A DNA stretch of 64,000 bases from Ctenosaura bakeri (lineage: Eukaryota > Chordata > Lepidosauria > Squamata > Iguanidae). The stretch is from assembly GCA_948474755.1 (NCBI GenBank), contig CAOLHI010002134.1, forward strand, positions 62,001 to 126,000, given 5' to 3'. Each line of letters opens with the position of its first letter. The first letter of the stretch is position 1. Of the stretch, positions 44,055 to 53,479 are shown in pieces. The notes under the pieces were generated by a model that ran no database searches, was not told the DNA's origin, and saw only the letters and a list, made by a program, of their open reading frames with translations. The position numbers were made by a program, and so were the translations under genes.

Positions 44055-45770
44055 TGTTACCCTGATATCTGGGGATCCCTGAGGGACACCTAAGTGCTCT
44101 CCAAGTATTACAAAGTTGGGAATTAGCAAAGACCACAAGCTAGCACTACGAGAGGCAGGGCAATGCAGCGAGATCTTTTACCCAGTCTATGGGGTCAGGC
44201 CAAGTCAAAGAGCAAACAGAAGTAAATAGTAATTGTTTTTATTGATATACAGTCAAACACGTGTATGCAGCACACTCACACAGAGAACTATGGAAATAAA
44301 GGTAGGAGTTGGATCAAGGGATTTTGCGAGGAGTTGTTGTATCGGAAATACTACACCTGTCTTATGGCCTGGGTAGTCTGAAGAGAAAGTCCGTAGAAAT
44401 GGAAGTTCTCAGCACAAGGAGCTGAGGGGAAGGCTTGCCAAACAAAGAGACAGCAAGGAAGCCAAGAGTGATCCGAAAAAGCACTCAAAATCAGGGGATC
44501 TTATAGGGGAAAACAGTGAATTTTGGGTTGGAGACAAAGCCTCTGAAAGGCCAGTATTTTGCATGATTGAGTTGTCAATAGCTCAGACAGTATGCAAACA
44601 GGGAGTGCTTGACAGTTGACTATTCGGCTGGTCAAGCTGATGTTACCTTGTATGTTGAGGGTTCTGGGACGGGCACCCAAATAACCAAATAAAAGCACAA
44701 GATGGGGAAATTAGTCTCGGCCACTCTCTTATGCTAACAAGAGGCAGGGTAACTTCAGCTAGGATCTTCTACCCTATGTCTACGGCTTCGGGTCAAAGAG
44801 CATAGCCAGACAAGTCTTAAAGTAACAAAGATAACATTTATTGAGGATAGACAACATAAAAGACACCACATGCACACAGCTAACTAGAAATAGAAATGGA
44901 GAGCTTTTGGGGAGTGGGTAATATGACACCTAATCTCGTAGTCCTGCAGAGAAGATGAGGTTGAGGGGAAGGAAGCTCAGCGTGATTCACTGAGGGGGGC
45001 TCACTGGACAAATCGACAGCAAGGCTGGATGAAACTCAGGAGCGATTCAAGGAGTCCCAAAAAGTGGGGACTTTTTATAGGGTGGATTTTACCTATAGGC
45101 TATGCTATGTTCGGTGGGAACAAAGGAATTTTGGAGCTGGACAAAGGAGTTGGAAAAGGTCAAGTTTTGCATGATTAGCTTAGCGCTCGATGACAATAGT
45201 ATGGCCAGTACGCTGATGACCCGACATAAAGGAATGGCTCGGCTCTTGGCCGTGCGGCTTTGTAAAGATACACGCCGAGCAAAGCTGGTTTGCAGGGAGG
45301 TTTTTCCCTAAAGCATCGGAGAGGCTTAAGTTGCCTGCCTGTCTGAGGTTTTGGAATGTACTACCATAAATGGCTGTGCCCAATAGGTGCTTGTCCGGTG
45401 CATCTCTGCAAACACATGGAGTAGGGTGGCAGAGAAAAGTCAAGTAAAGGCCAAATTATTAGATATCAAAAGGATATCTAGTGCTCTCACCAGACATATC
45501 ATGACCGTGATAACACTGCCTGCTGGGGGCAGGGAGTCCTTTGTAAGTAGCGTGCATACATAATGTGGTACTTTCCTTGAGGTCTCCTAAAGTGGCAGTC
45601 TGGCTATTTCTGGCCTGCCTGAATTTGTTTTGAATGCTTCCACTATTTGCGGCCATGCCTCTGTGCTGCTTGTCCGGGGGCCTCACAAGCATGTGGAGAG
45701 GAATAGCCAAATTATTGATATCAAATGATATCTAATATACCATAAGTCAAGGCTAGAAACTACAGTAACA
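44055..45770 (-). mobile_element. Endogenous-retrovirus-like LTR block in the satellite
   Basis: The insert begins TGTTACCCTGAT (44,055) and ends ...CAGTAACA (45,770), so it has TG...CA ends with TGTTAC/GTAACA inverted termini, flanked on both sides by the ~55-bp satellite. Read on the minus strand, its end matches the end of the LTR at 51,157 (shared ATCAGGGTAACA and upstream CCTGCCTCT-GTAGTGCTA). The interior contains two related modules, 44,055-44,700 and 44,703-45,400, each with an AATAAA on the minus strand (44,238-44,243 and 44,837-44,842). Near its 5' side another pair of similar segments exists (about 45,330-45,480 and 45,600-45,740). No viral gene is recognisable. A clear target duplication was not found. 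Confidence 0.7.
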
Positions 45771-46490
45771 CACACACATGCAGGTAAATCTCAAGACATC
45801 AGAGGGTCTACTCGATGGTAAGAGCCACTTACACCTAGTTAAATCACAAGGCATATGTGGGCCTACTAGGAGGTAGGAGAAACTTACACCGAGATAAAAC
45901 CCTAGGCGTCAGTGGGTCTACTTGGTGTTAAGAGCTATTTACACCTTGGTAAATCCCAAGGAGTCAGTGGGTCTGCTAGGATGTAAGAGGCACTTACACC
46001 GAGGTAAACCCCAAGGTCTCGGAAGATCTACTTGGAGGTAAGAACCATTTACACCAAGGTAAATCTGAAGGCATCGGAGAGTCTACTTGGAGGTAAGAGC
46101 CTTGATTTACACCAAGATTTACACCTTGGTAAATCACAAGGCCTGAGTGGGTTTACAAGAAGCTAAGAGAAATTTACATCCTGGTTAGTACCAAGACCTC
46201 TTTGGATCTACTTGGAGTTAGTTAGATCGAGGTAAATCCCAAGGCCTCAGTGGGTCGACTTGGAGGTAAAAGGCACTTACACCAAGGTAAATCCCAAGGT
46301 CTCTCTGAGTCCACTCAGAGCTAAGAACCAGTTACACCGAGGTAAATCTCATGCCTCAGTGGGTCTACTCGGAGGTATGAGCCACTTAGTGTGAGATAAA
46401 TCGAAAGGCTTCAATGGTCTACTCTTAAGTATGAAGCACTTACAGCAAGGTAAATCCAAATTTGTTGATCGGTCTACTCGGAGGTAAGAA
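45771..46490. repeat. ~55-bp satellite, second block (forward orientation)
   Basis: It continues the array after the LTR insert, with the same unit and orientation but more irregular unit length and small internal duplications (for example about 46,105-46,135). Confidence 0.9.
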
Positions 46491-46517
46491 CACTTACACC
46501 TTACCTCCGAGTAGACC
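46471..46517. repeat. Orientation switch of the ~55-bp satellite (18-bp palindrome arms)
   Basis: GGTCTACTCGGAGGTAAG (46,471-46,488) and its exact reverse complement (46,500-46,517) flank an 11-bp spacer. Left of this point all units read forward, and right of it all units read in reverse up to 52,870. Confidence 0.92.
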
Positions 46518-46723
46518 CACAAGGCCTCCGTGTAAGTGGCTCTTACTTCTGAGTACACCCACTGATGCCATGGGATTTGCCTGTGTGTAATTGGCCCTTA
46601 CCACTGAGTAGACATAATTATGCCTTGGGATTTACCTCTGTGCAAGTGACTCGTACCTCTCATTAGACCCACTGAGTCCTTGGGATTTACCTGCATGTAA
46701 GTGTCTCTTACCTCCAATTAGAC
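46500..46723. repeat. ~55-bp satellite, reverse orientation
   Basis: About four units on the opposite strand, still of the 55-bp type, reach the left end of the hAT element at 46,724. Confidence 0.9.
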
Positions 46724-46847
46724 CAGCGGTTTTCAACCTGTGGGTCACAACCCCTTTGGGGGTTGAACAACCCTTTCACAGGAGTCACCTAAGACCATCG
46801 GAAAACACATATTTCTGGTGGTCTTAGGCTACATTCCCCCCTCGGAG

Positions 46848-46975
46848 GTGGTGCGCAAGCGCGAGCCACACGCTCACATCCTCCTGCCCCCTTTGGCAGA
46901 AGCACATGCGGCTGCACCCACTCCCGCCAAAGGGGGCAGGAGGACACGAGCGGGTGGCTCACGCTTGCGCACCAC
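46848..46975. repeat. 50-bp-arm inverted repeat next to the hAT left end
   Basis: The segment 46,848-46,897 (GTGGTGCGCAAGCG... to CCCCCTTTGGC) is repeated in reverse complement at 46,926-46,975 with few mismatches around a 28-bp loop. It is very GC-rich and can form a long hairpin. It starts about 18 bp after the last recognisable base of the hAT terminus, so it may be the subterminal region or a separate foldback insertion. Confidence 0.85.
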
Positions 46976-47540
46976 TACCCAGGAAAGATGGGGGGCTCAG
47001 TAGCATTGCCACAGCAGGAGCATCCTGAGGGAAATTTGTGTCTCTCCTGAGGAGGTACCAGCGCGGGAACGACAGCGAGAGGGGCCGGACTTCTCCTGCA
47101 AGCGCCATGGGGATGACTTCAGCCGCTGCCATCGTGTACTTCAACTCCCCTGAGGATGTTGGAGGTGATACCCAGCCTCGGCGCCTCTTGCCTCCCCGCA
47201 GAGCAAACGTTTGGTAAGGAGAGGGAGGCTTCTTGGCTCGGACCATGGCTTGGCGCCCTGCTGGCCTGGATGGAGGGATGGAGAGGGCCTCAGCTTCTCT
47301 TGCTGGCCCTAACGTGCACCTACCCCACTGCGATAGGGCGGATTCCTGGATACCTCTTAAACTACCATAGGCCTGGGGTTTCTTTTTATTCCCCTCTATT
47401 AATGGCACCATGGAAACTGATTTGGGGCTAAGTGGACACCAGGAGTAGGCAGTTTGGCTCCTTCCAAGGATTTTGGACACCTGTCTTACTCAGAGTGGCC
47501 AGTGGTTGAGGATTGTGGGACCTGTAATCTGAAATATCTG
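46976..47540. other. Interior of the hAT element, unassigned
   Basis: The sequence is GC-richer than its surroundings. Open frames on both strands (for example 47,480-46,959 minus) show no transposase motif that I can recognise. I treat it as non-coding interior or an unrelated insert. Confidence 0.4.
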
Positions 47541-47927
47541 GAGAGTGTCAGGTTTAAAATTGCCAGAATGAAAGCTGGAGATGAAAGGGTTAAGCAGGAA
47601 ACCTTGCTGGGCAATCAGTGTCCTTGCATCAACAGCAGGGAGGCTGGGACAAAAACTGCCTGACTGGGACAGAATCTGCTTGATGCAAGATTCTCCTGGT
47701 TATCAGCGAGGATGAGGGAGAGATAGGGAAGTAAAATGTCAAAATGACTTGTGCTGCAATTGTTTATAATATGTAGTTTGTAGTTTGTAGTATATAAAGA
47801 CTGTAAAATCTAATGGGTGGGACTCTGGTCTTTGGGAAGGATTCCGCCAGAGTCCAGCTGGCTGAATAAACTCCTGCTTTCCAATCTGAGCGTCTCTGGT
47901 TTCTGGAACTTGAGCCACTACAGAGAG
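47541..47927 (+). mobile_element. Solo LTR (47,546-47,922) with 5-bp target duplication GAGAG
   Basis: A 377-bp block begins TGTCAGG (47,546) and ends CACTACA (47,922), flanked by GAGAG at 47,541-47,545 and 47,923-47,927. It has promoter features in the right order for a plus-strand LTR: TATATAA at 47,791-47,797 and AATAAA at 47,865-47,870, followed by about 50 bp of U5. It lies inside the hAT element and therefore inserted later. The family is not identified. Confidence 0.82.
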
Positions 47928-48019
47928 GGCTGTGTAGAAGAGAGGATTTCAGCAGCTTCCAGGTAACAAGCAACACCTGGTGAAATTCGCTTTTCTATAC
48001 AACCCTTAAAGGTACAGTA

Positions 48020-48245
48020 GGCTTCTTCGTTTCTTCCCCCCTCCACTGGCAACCCTATAGCGGTCTAGCTGCTTCACTTGTGTTAGTGGCAAGGGCAGCT
48101 GTCCCTGAATTTTTCTACGTTTTTGTCCCCAGCCTGGACAACTGGAGTAATGAGTCTGGAAGTCTTGGGGGAAAGGCGGAATATAAATAAAGTTAATAAT
48201 GGTGATCATGTTGAGAATGATGACAACAACAACAATAATGGCTCT
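48020..48245 (+). mobile_element. LINE/SINE 3'-tail-like repeat
   Basis: The string GGAAAGGCGGAATATAAATA, followed by AAAGTTAATAATGG and simple trinucleotide repeats (48,170-48,240), is the form of 3' tail I know from common squamate L2/SINE-type repeats. The upstream boundary is not defined. Confidence is low. Confidence 0.4.
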
Positions 48246-48794
48246 TTTTCCTTTGGATACCATATTGTTTTAGTTGGGAATGTCATTGCAAAATACTGAT
48301 TGGGTACTGTAAATAGAAATTATCCCCTTGCTTAATAACCAGTTCACTAGAGGCAGAATGGAGACAAACTACAAGACCAGAATGGAGACAAACTACAAAA
48401 TATTACTTGTATGTACTTTAAAAGTGACTTCTGGTTCTTTCTTTCTTTCCCCCAAGAATTAAAAGTGGAAATATTTGTTATACAGAAAATTAGAGTGAGC
48501 AGCTGCAGCTTCAGATTTTCTTTTAAGTGACTGCAACACCCAAGTTTTGTTAAGTGGTTGCAACACCCACAGTTTTATTAGAGCTGCTCAGAGTTGTTCA
48601 GAGGGCTGTTCAGAGGTCAGAGGCATACAAAGAGGGCTGCAGTTGCCCACTCTGGTGCAAGTGGTTTTTGCCATTAGACTTGAAGCACGAGTAGCTTTGT
48701 GTGAGGAAACATCCAGCATGTAGCAGAGTTAAAATCTGTATGTAGGAGCTATTTCTCAGTGTAAAATTGAAGGCTTTCACAGTCGGAATCCATA

Positions 48795-48968
48795 GGTGTT
48801 ATGGGTTTTCCAGACTTTGAGGCTGTGTTCTATTAGTATTTTCTCCTGATGTTTTGCCTGCATCTGTGGCTGGCATCTTCAGAGGATTGGAAGCCACAGG
48901 TGCAGGCGAAACATCAGGAGAAAATACTAATAGAACATGCCTCAAAGCCTGGAAAATCCACAACAACC
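48795..48968. repeat. ~74-bp-arm inverted repeat (foldback)
   Basis: 48,795-48,870 and 48,893-48,968 are reverse complements with few differences, around a 22-bp loop. Inner arms contain TTCTCCTGATGTTTTGCCTG and its complement; outer arms contain GGTTTTCCAG and CTGGAAAATCC. Related single-arm copies are common in reptile genomes in my recollection, but I cannot name the family. Open frames across it (49,245-48,799 minus) are repeat by-products. Confidence 0.85.
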
Positions 48969-49494
48969 CATTTCTTGGTGTTTTGTGTGAAAAATCCATT
49001 TTCCTTCTGCTCTCTCCTTCTCCATTTTCCTGCTTTGTCCTTAGCTTACTTTCACTGCTGTAAACTGAGTTCAAAGTCCACAAATAATTGATCTTCATTG
49101 TGCTCTTGCAAAGACTGCCCCGAGAATTTCTGATCTGGTGAGAAAGAAGCAATCTCAACCTTTGCATTGACGTTCGCTTTTTACGTATACTGTCGCAAAA
49201 TGTAGCAATGTAGTTTACTGTTGTTATATTAAGACTGTTACCCATGCTACACCATGCTTCAAAATTTCATTTATTTGTAATTAGAAATAAATATTTCACC
49301 ATATATAATTACATATTGTTTTTATGATTAATCACTATGCTTTAATTATGTTCAATTTGTAACAATGAAAATACATCCTGCATATCAGATAGTTACAGTA
49401 CGATTCATAACAGTAGCGAAATTACAGTTATGAAGTAGCAACGAAAATAATTTTATGGTTGGGGGTCATTTTCAGGATGATTTGTTTCAAGGAG

Positions 49495-50236
49495 GGGTCT
49501 TACCTCTGAGTAGACCCACAATTGCCTTGGGATTTACATGTCTCTTGCCTCCAAGTAGACCCACTGATGAGATTTACTGAAATGTAATAGGATCTTTTGT
49601 CTGAAGGTGGCTCGTGCCTCTGAGTAGACCCACTGATGCCTTGGGATTTACTCATATATAAGGAGATATGTCTAAAGGTATGTCTTACCAACGAGTAGAC
49701 CCACTATTACGTTGGGATTTCCCTAGGTGTAAGGAGATGTTGAATCTCAAAGTGGCTCTTACCTCCAAGTAGACTGATTCATGCCTTGGGAATGTTTTGT
49801 GTAGATGTGGCTTGAACCTCCAAGTAAACCCACTGATGCCTTGGGATTTACTTAGGTGTAATGGGATTTTATGTCTCAAAATGGCTTGCACCTCCGAGTA
49901 GACCCATTGATGCCTTGCGATTTACCTAAGTATAAGGGGATCTTGTGTCTTATGGTGTCTCTTATCTACGAGTAGATCCTCTGATGCCTTCTGATTTACC
50001 TAGGTGTAAGGGGATTTTGTGTCTGAAGGTGGCTCTTACCTACAACTAGACCCACTGATGCCTTAGGATTTACCCAGGTGTAAGGGGATGTGTGTATTGC
50101 AAAGTAGTTGCACTTCTGAGTAGACCCACTGATGCCTTAGGATTAACCTAGGCGTAAGGGTATGTTGTGTCTGAAGGTGGCACTTTCCTCCGAGTAGACC
50201 CACTAATGCCTTTGAATTTACCTAGGTGTAAGGTGA
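49495..50236. repeat. ~74-bp satellite variant, first block (reverse orientation)
   Basis: Units of about 74 bp contain GTAGACCCACTGATGCCTTG, GGATTTACCTAGGTGTAAGG, GGATGTTGTGTCTGAAGG and TGGCTCTTACCTCCGA. They equal the reverse complement of the ~55-bp unit plus about 19 extra bases (GGGATGTTGTGTCTGAAGG) after GTGTAA. About ten units are present. Confidence 0.93.
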
Positions 50237-51157
50237 TGTGCCCAAAATTCCTCCAGGTAAGACTGAGTCATTTGTCAGGCAAATACACACCATTCTTGTG
50301 GATAAATAGAATGTGGCTTAAATAGAAGGTGGAATTTTCCAGGGAATCCAACTGTGAAGAGCCTACCAGGACACTGATTGACAGATATCCATCTCTGTCT
50401 GTCCTCACAGCACCCACAATAGACAGCTATTACAACATTCATCATGTCTTTGGGCACTAAGCCCATCAACAGGCAAAAGACCCATTGTCCACAACAGGTT
50501 TCCTTTGTCTTGCACCTGGAACCTTCACAGCCACAAGCCATTTTCAAGGTACAAATATCCCTGCTTTGAGGAATCATAGAATCGTAGAAATGTAGAGTTG
50601 GAAGAGGCCCCAGGGGCCATCCAGTCCAACCCCCTGCTGTGCAGGAACACCCTCAAAGCACTCCTGACAAATGGCCATCCAGCCTCTGCTTAAAAACCTC
50701 CAAAGAGGAGGCCCAGTGCAGTCTCTTGAAGATCTACCTGTCACTCTGTCCATCTGGCTCCTGAATGAGAACTGCCCTTAGGTCCTACCTAAGCCAAAAT
50801 ACATTTCTGCTCTTGACTACACTTCTGCATTGGTAATTAGAAATTCCCCCAAATCCCTCAGCCTCTCTATAATTTTTCCTCCCTTTCTCTTTCAGCTAGC
50901 TCTTGTGTGAATGTGTGATTGTGTGTATCTTGTGTGCATGCATGAGTGACTTCCCCTCAATAAAATCATTTTATTAGACAATTTTGCTTGGTTTTTGACT
51001 CGGTCTGACCCTGTAAAAATTGGGTTTAAAAGATTTCACTAGGTTACCCTGCCTCTTGTAGTGCTACAGCTTGTGCTCTGGCTAATTCCCATTCCCCATT
51101 ATTTGGAGCACATTGAGGTGTTCTCCAAATAATGGGACCCCAGAAATCAGGGTAACA
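50237..51157 (+). mobile_element. ERV-like LTR carrying a CR1 insertion
   Basis: The right end is firm: the LTR ends ATCAGGGTAACA at 51,157 and shares its last ~150 bp with the block at 44,055. AATAAA is at 50,959-50,964, giving plus-strand orientation. The left end is uncertain; satellite stops near 50,236, and no TGTTAC start is seen. A CR1 3' end (50,571-50,710) lies in the middle. Confidence 0.65.
50571..50710 (-). mobile_element. CR1 LINE, 3' end fragment
   Basis: GAATCATAGAATCGTAGAAA, AGAGTTGGAAGAGGCCCCAG, GGCCATCCAGTCCAACCCCC and CCATCCAGCCTCTGCTTAAA are the hallmarks of the sauropsid CR1 3' UTR. The ATTCTATGATTC terminal motif lies at the left, so the element reads on the minus strand. 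It is about 140 bp and 5'-truncated. CR1 has no poly(A) and ends in this short microsatellite, as seen here. Confidence 0.92.
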
Positions 51158-51580
51158 AAGTGGTGGAGTAACGCGGGCAGCCTCTGTACCTCTAATTTAA
51201 GTGAAAGTCGCAACCCACTCAAGTCAGGCTGGTACAGATGTAGGGAACGGCCAAATCAAATTCCTAGAGTGATAGGGACAAGTGTGAGAGAGATCTGTGT
51301 GTCTGAGCTGTAGCTCAATGCAGTGATCCATTCCCACCCCACCAATGGCCAGGACCTAACTCAGCTGGCCAGGTCGTGTATGTCCCCGTCTGAGCTCCCC
51401 ACTTTAGAATCAGCCGTGTTTGCTGGAGGTTTAGTGAGACTCGAAGCCCATGACTGGATGAGGGAGGTGGCCAGAAAGCAGCTTCTGGTCATATTAGCAG
51501 GGAAGGTCCTAGAAGTGCAGGATGGCTACAACTTCAACAATGTGGAATTCAAGACTCTCCTTTATGGAGGCTTGAATCAC
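51158..51580 (+). pseudogene. ERV-like leader and possible gag start, truncated
   Basis: Just after the LTR, TGGTGGAGTAACGCGGG (51,161-51,177) is placed where a tRNA primer-binding site would be. A frame from 51,323 to the satellite junction ('MIHSHPTNGQDLTQL...') could be the first ~85 codons of a gag-like protein, judged only from position; I see no diagnostic motif. The sequence is cut at about 51,580 by satellite, so no polymerase or envelope region is present. Confidence 0.4.
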
Positions 51581-52870
51581 AAAGGTGGCTCTTACCTCTG
51601 AGTAGACCCACTGATGTTCTCAGATTTACCTAGTTGTAAGGGTATGTTGTGTGTAAAAGTGGCTTTCACCTCCCACTAGACCCACTGATGCCTTGGGATT
51701 TACCTAAGTGTAAAGGGATGTTTTGTCTGAAGGTGGCTCTTACCTTCGAGTAGACCCACTGATGCTTTGGGATTGACCTAGTTGTAAGGGGATTTTGAGT
51801 CTCAAAGTGGTTCTCACTTCCGAGTAGACCCACCGAGTAGATCCATCCACTAGGTGTGAGTGGATGTTGCGTCTGAATGTGGCTCTTACCTGAATGTGGC
51901 TCTGCACTGATTCCTTGGGATTTATCTAGGTGTAAGGGGATGTTGTTTCTGAAAGTTTCTCTTACATTCGAGTGGATCCACCGATGCCTTGGGATTGACC
52001 TAGGTGTAAGGGGATGTTGGTTGTAAAAGTGGCTTGCACCTCTCAGTAGATCCACTGATGCCTTGGGATTTACCTAAGTGTAAGGGGATGTTGTGTCTTA
52101 TAGTGTCTCTTACCTACGAGTACATCCACTGATGCTTTCTGATTTACTTATGTGTAAGGGGATTTTTTGTCTGAAGGTGGCTTTACCTCCGAATAGACCC
52201 GCTGTGGCCTTGGGATTTACCTGGGTGTACGGGAATGTTGTGTCTTAAGGTGTGTCTGAGCTCCCAGTAGACCCACTGATGCCTTGGTGTTTACCTAGGT
52301 GTAACTGGCTCTTTTCTCCCAGTGTACCCACTGATGCTTTCCTATTGACCTAGTTGTAAGGGGATCTTGGGTCTGAAGGTTACACTTACCTCCGAGTAGA
52401 CTCATTGATGCCTTGGGATTTACCTAGGTGTAAGGGATGGTGTGTCAGAAGGTGGCTCTTACCTATGAGTAAACCAAACGATGTCTTGGTATTTACTCAA
52501 GTGTAAGAGGAAGTTGTGTCCCAAAGTAGCTTGTACTTTGGAGTAGACCCACTGATTCATTGGGATTGACCTAGGTGTAAGGGGATGTTTAGTGTCTGAA
52601 GGGGGCTCTTACTTCCAAGTAGACTCACCGATGCTTTGGGATTGACCTAGGTGTACCGGGATGTTGAGTCTCAAAGTGACTTCGACCTCCAAATAGACCC
52701 ACGTATGCCTTGGGATTCACCTAGGTGTAATGGGATGTTGGGTCTGAAAGTGGCTTGCACTTCCAAGTAGACCCACTGATACTTTGGGATTTGCCTAAGA
52801 GGATGTTGTGTCTAAAGTTGGCTAGCACTTCTGGGTAGACTGACCTAGGTGTAAGGGGATGTTGTGTCTA
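51581..52870. repeat. ~74-bp satellite variant, second block (reverse orientation)
   Basis: About 17 imperfect units of the same type as 49,495-50,236. The LTR/leader fragment at 50,237-51,580 interrupts one array. At about 52,870 the sequence changes to the ~41-bp satellite. Confidence 0.93.
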
Positions 52871-53096
52871 AGGTGGCTCCCAGCAAAGACTGACATAACA
52901 GGAGGCAAAAACCACGTCTCCTGGTATAAGCCTGCATGATAACAGGCGAAAACGGCATTTCCCTTCATATCTCCAGGCGAAAACTGTATCTCACATCATC
53001 AGCCGGAATTAAACTGCATCTCGTCGTGTACACTAGTATAACTGGAAGCGAAAACCGCATCTCCCAGCATAGGCCAGCATAACTCAGGATGAAAAA
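52871..53096. repeat. ~41-bp satellite, left block
   Basis: Five to six units contain CATAACACGGGG, GAAAACCGCATCTCCC and GGCATAGGCCAG motifs. The array is interrupted at 53,097 by the DIRS element and resumes in phase at 59,336. Confidence 0.92.
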
Positions 53097-53300
53097 AACA
53101 GGTTGCTTACCTGTAACTGTAGTTCTTCGAGTGGTCATCTGTGCCATCATACACTAGGAGCTTTTGCGCATGCGCGGGAGCGTTCGGAAGATTCTAGTAG
53201 CTTTAGCTGCTTGGCGGGAACCCCTCCCCCATGCCGGTACTGCGCATGCTCCTCCCGCCGAGCAGCGGCCACTCCCCAGTTCTTAGTCCACCGTTAGTAA
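53097..53300. repeat. DIRS copy 2 left terminal inverted repeat
   Basis: The inner part (from about 53,150: ACACTAGGAGCTTTTGCGCA, through GCTTGGCGGGAACCCCTCCC, to the CCACTCCCCAGTTCTT region) is the reverse complement of 59,150-59,306. The outermost 58 bp (53,097-53,154) are specific to this end and are complementary to the first half of the internal region at 53,338-53,395. Confidence 0.93.
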
Positions 53301-53337
53301 CACAGGGACCTGAAAAAGAGGGGAAGGAAGGGCGGGT

Positions 53338-53434
53338 GTGTATGATGGCACAGATGACCACTCGAAGAACTACAGTTACAGGTAAGTAACCTGTTCTTCT
53401 TCTTCGTGGTCTCTGTGCCTTCATACACTAGGAG
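53338..53434. repeat. DIRS internal complementary region (ICR)
   Basis: 53,338-53,395 is the reverse complement of the left outer end 53,097-53,154 with a single mismatch in 58 bp. 53,394-53,434 (TTCTTCTTCGTGGTCTCTGT, then GCCTTCATACACTAGGAG) is the reverse complement of the right outer end 59,296-59,335. The two halves meet at GTT, the complement of the AAC found at both termini. In DIRS replication models this region serves as template for joining the two cDNA ends into a circle. Confidence 0.93.
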
Positions 53435-53479
53435 ACTGTGTAGCTTACCGGTCGGATGGCGGGTCAGGTCCTACAGCAT

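Larger units (their letters stand above)
46724..49468. mobile_element. hAT DNA transposon of the SPIN/URR1 type, with nested insertions
   Basis: The left end (46,724-46,830: CAGCGGTTTTCAACCTGTGG, then ACCCCTTTGGGGGTTGAACA and CCATCGGAAAACACATATTT) matches the well-known terminal sequence of SPIN-like hAT elements found in several tetrapods. The right part (about 49,250-49,468) matches the 3' side of the same group: TTTGTAACAATGAAAATACA, CGATTCATAACAGTAGC, AAATAATTTTATGGTTGGGG. The final inverted repeat is missing: homology stops at GGGGGTCA (49,461-49,468). I find no transposase frame; the interior is taken up by inverted repeats, a solo LTR and another repeat. The family name rests on memory of its ends. 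Confidence 0.72.

Noticed and set aside
48799..49245. 148-codon minus-strand frame as a gene
   Set aside because: It overlaps the foldback arms and includes repeat-derived peptide seen on the other strand too.
41776..52870. CRISPR-like array
   Set aside because: The repeats are contiguous diverged satellite units with no unique spacers, in a vertebrate-type repeat landscape.
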